A stretch of 8,521 nucleotides of DNA from contig CAZAZT010000150.1 in assembly GCA_964489645.1 (NCBI GenBank), forward strand, positions 1 through 8,521, read 5' to 3'. The DNA is from JBEEPE01 sp964489645. GTDB taxonomy: Bacteria; Verrucomicrobiota; Verrucomicrobiia; Chthoniobacterales; Chthoniobacteraceae. The position numbers were made by a program, and so were the translations under genes. Under the pieces are notes generated by a model. It was not told the origin of the DNA. It saw only the letters and a list, made by a program, of their open reading frames with translations, and ran no database searches. Shown here one piece after another: positions 7,018 through 8,521 of the stretch. Within the stretch, counting starts at the first letter, position 1; each line of letters starts with the position of its first letter.

Positions 7018-8491
7018 CCCCACTCCATCTCCCCACGCGAAACGCCGCTTCTTCGCTCTCCCCATCGGCCCCCAAATCATCGGGTGGTTCATCCTCAACG
7101 CACTCCTCCTCTCCGCCGCCGCACTCCTCATCCTCGCTTCCAAAATCCAACCCGTCCTCGGCGCACTCCTCGAAGGCGAAGCCGGAAACCGCATCAGCGC
7201 ACTCGCCATCGATTGCTCCGACGAAATCGGTTCCCTGCCACGCAACCTCTGGAACGATACCCTCCAACGCATCGCCACCACCTACAACGCCCACGCCGCC
7301 CTCTGCCAAAACGACGGCTCCATCCAAGCCGGATCCCTCCCCTCCCTGCCCCTCTCCGTCATCAACAAAATCCGCGAATCCCCCCCTCGCCCCCACGAAC
7401 CACCCCCTGACCGACCCCTCCCCCCAGATGGCCCTCCCCCACGCCACTTCGCCCTCCGCGCAAACGGCCTCTACTGGATCGGCGCGCGCCTGCCCCGCGC
7501 AGAAGAAAGCCACACCCACCGCGGCCCAACCACCCTCATCCTCGCCTCCCCCTCGTTCCGCGTCGGCGGACTCCTCGTCGAACTCACCCCACTCTGGATC
7601 GGATTCGCCGTCCTCCTCGCCTCCGCCCTCTTCTGGATCCCACTCGTCCGAAAAATCACCGTCCCACTCCGCCAAATCCGACGCTTCGCAGAAAACATCG
7701 CCAGCGGCCACTTCGAAACCCAACACCAACTCCGCGGCCCAGAAGAACTCTGCAGCCTCTCCGATTCCCTCAACCAACTCGCAGACCGACTCCAAGAATT
7801 CGTCACCGGCCAAAAACGGTTCCTCGGCGACATCGCACACGAACTCAACTCGCCCCTCGCAAGGATCGAATGGTCCCTCAGCATCCTCGAACAACGCGCC
7901 GGACCAGAACTCCAACGCGAAATCCACGACGTCCGAGAAGAAGCCGCCACCATGACCCGCCTCGTCGAAGAACTCCTCACCTTCACCCGCGCCGGTCTCC
8001 GCGCCCAGATCAACATCGAAACCCTCTCCCTCCAACAACTCGTCACCACCGCTCGCGAACAAGAATGCCCAAACACCCCCGTCTCCCTCGCCATCCCCGA
8101 GAACCTCACCGTCGAAGCCGACTCACGCCTCGCCACTCGCGCCATCGCCAACGTCCTCCGAAATGCCGTCCGTTACGCCGGCCAACCCTCCCCCATCCAG
8201 ATCACAGCCTCCCGCACCCAACGCCGCATCCTCCTCACCATCAAGGACAATGGCCCCGGCGTCCCAGAACATCTCCTCCCACGCCTCTGCGACCCCTTCT
8301 TCCGCCCAGAAAATGCGCGCAGCCGCGACTCCGGAGGATTCGGCCTCGGCCTCGCCATCGTTCAACGCTGCATCGAAGCCTGCTCAGGCACCGTCTCTCT
8401 CCGCAACGCCACCCCCAACGGTCTCATCGTCGAACTCACCTTCGAAACACGGAACACAACCATCCCCCTCTCCCAAACCCGTCCCTCCTGA
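7007..8491 (+). CDS. CpxA-like membrane sensor histidine kinase
   Basis: Inner-membrane sensor that should phosphorylate the preceding regulator. The 494 aa product has a basic N-terminus (KRR at 12-14), membrane helix 1 at about 24-45, a periplasmic part of about 46-193, membrane helix 2 at about 194-214, HAMP at about 212-265, the dimerisation helix with His278 in DIAHELNSPLARIEW, and a HATPase domain: N-box NVLRNAVRYAG (Asn386), G1 box DNGPGVP (414-420), F-box DPFFRPE, G2 box GGFGLGLAIV (443-452). All kinase residues are present, so it should be active. The H-box has Asn after HEL where many kinases have Arg or Lys. The periplasmic region has a Pro-rich stretch at 125-147 and no sensor fold that I recognise. 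The ATG lies inside the end of the regulator gene, with no Shine-Dalgarno. What follows, to the window end, is 30 bases of C-rich spacer. Confidence 0.94.
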   Translation: MPPDPTPSPHAKRRFFALPIGPQIIGWFILNALLLSAAALLILASKIQPVLGALLEGEAGNRISALAIDCSDEIGSLPRNLWNDTLQRIATTYNAHAALCQNDGSIQAGSLPSLPLSVINKIRESPPRPHEPPPDRPLPPDGPPPRHFALRANGLYWIGARLPRAEESHTHRGPTTLILASPSFRVGGLLVELTPLWIGFAVLLASALFWIPLVRKITVPLRQIRRFAENIASGHFETQHQLRGPEELCSLSDSLNQLADRLQEFVTGQKRFLGDIAHELNSPLARIEWSLSILEQRAGPELQREIHDVREEAATMTRLVEELLTFTRAGLRAQINIETLSLQQLVTTAREQECPNTPVSLAIPENLTVEADSRLATRAIANVLRNAVRYAGQPSPIQITASRTQRRILLTIKDNGPGVPEHLLPRLCDPFFRPENARSRDSGGFGLGLAIVQRCIEACSGTVSLRNATPNGLIVELTFETRNTTIPLSQTRPS

Positions 8492-8521
8492 TCTCCCCCC
8501 CAGCCACTCTCACAACATGAT

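Noticed and set aside
8517..8521. Possible start codon of a further gene (ATGAT) 25 bases after the kinase stop
   Set aside because: The spacing fits the run, but five bases cannot support a gene call.

Overview
This 8.5 kb window is a tightly packed run of seven protein genes, all on the + strand. No stretch of more than 50 bases lies without a gene, and no RNA gene, mobile element or CRISPR array was seen. The order is: rseP (3' part only), ispG, xseB, dxs, an ABC transporter ATPase of the YRxYKKxPGL/WWDLPA type, an OmpR/CpxR-type response regulator, and a CpxA-type sensor histidine kinase. Spacing is operon-like: 4-base overlap (rseP/ispG), 50, 23, 11 and 30 bases, then an 11-base overlap (regulator/kinase). 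No promoter or terminator was recognised inside the run.

The organism is probably a Verrucomicrobiota-like member of the PVC group (inference, moderate confidence). The reasons are the large three-domain IspG with an inserted A* domain (a type known from Chlamydiae, Verrucomicrobia, Bacteroidetes and plants), the rseP-ispG linkage, and the style of Dxs and CpxA. A Gram-negative envelope is implied by RseP and the Cpx-type sensor. Base use is striking: codons end overwhelmingly in C, and where a purine is needed they end in A (GAA, CAA, AAA) rather than G, so the + strand is very C-rich and G-poor. None of the six visible starts has a Shine-Dalgarno sequence.

Functionally, positions 1-5251 combine MEP-pathway isoprenoid synthesis (Dxs is the first step, IspG the next-to-last) with site-2 proteolysis (RseP) and the small subunit of exonuclease VII (XseB). 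Positions 5263-8491 hold a transporter ATPase with no permease in view, followed by a two-component system likely to sense the cell envelope. RseP and a Cpx-type system are both envelope-stress devices, but any functional link here is inference.

The sequence looks like a draft or metagenome assembly: a 10-N gap lies in dxs, and alignment to E. coli Dxs landmarks shows that about 60 further bases are missing there. I did not find a convincing wholly new system. The most interesting points are the genome-style signals (C/A-ending codons, no Shine-Dalgarno, C-tracts able to form G-quadruplexes on the template strand), the internal duplication visible in IspG, and the orphan ABC ATPase.
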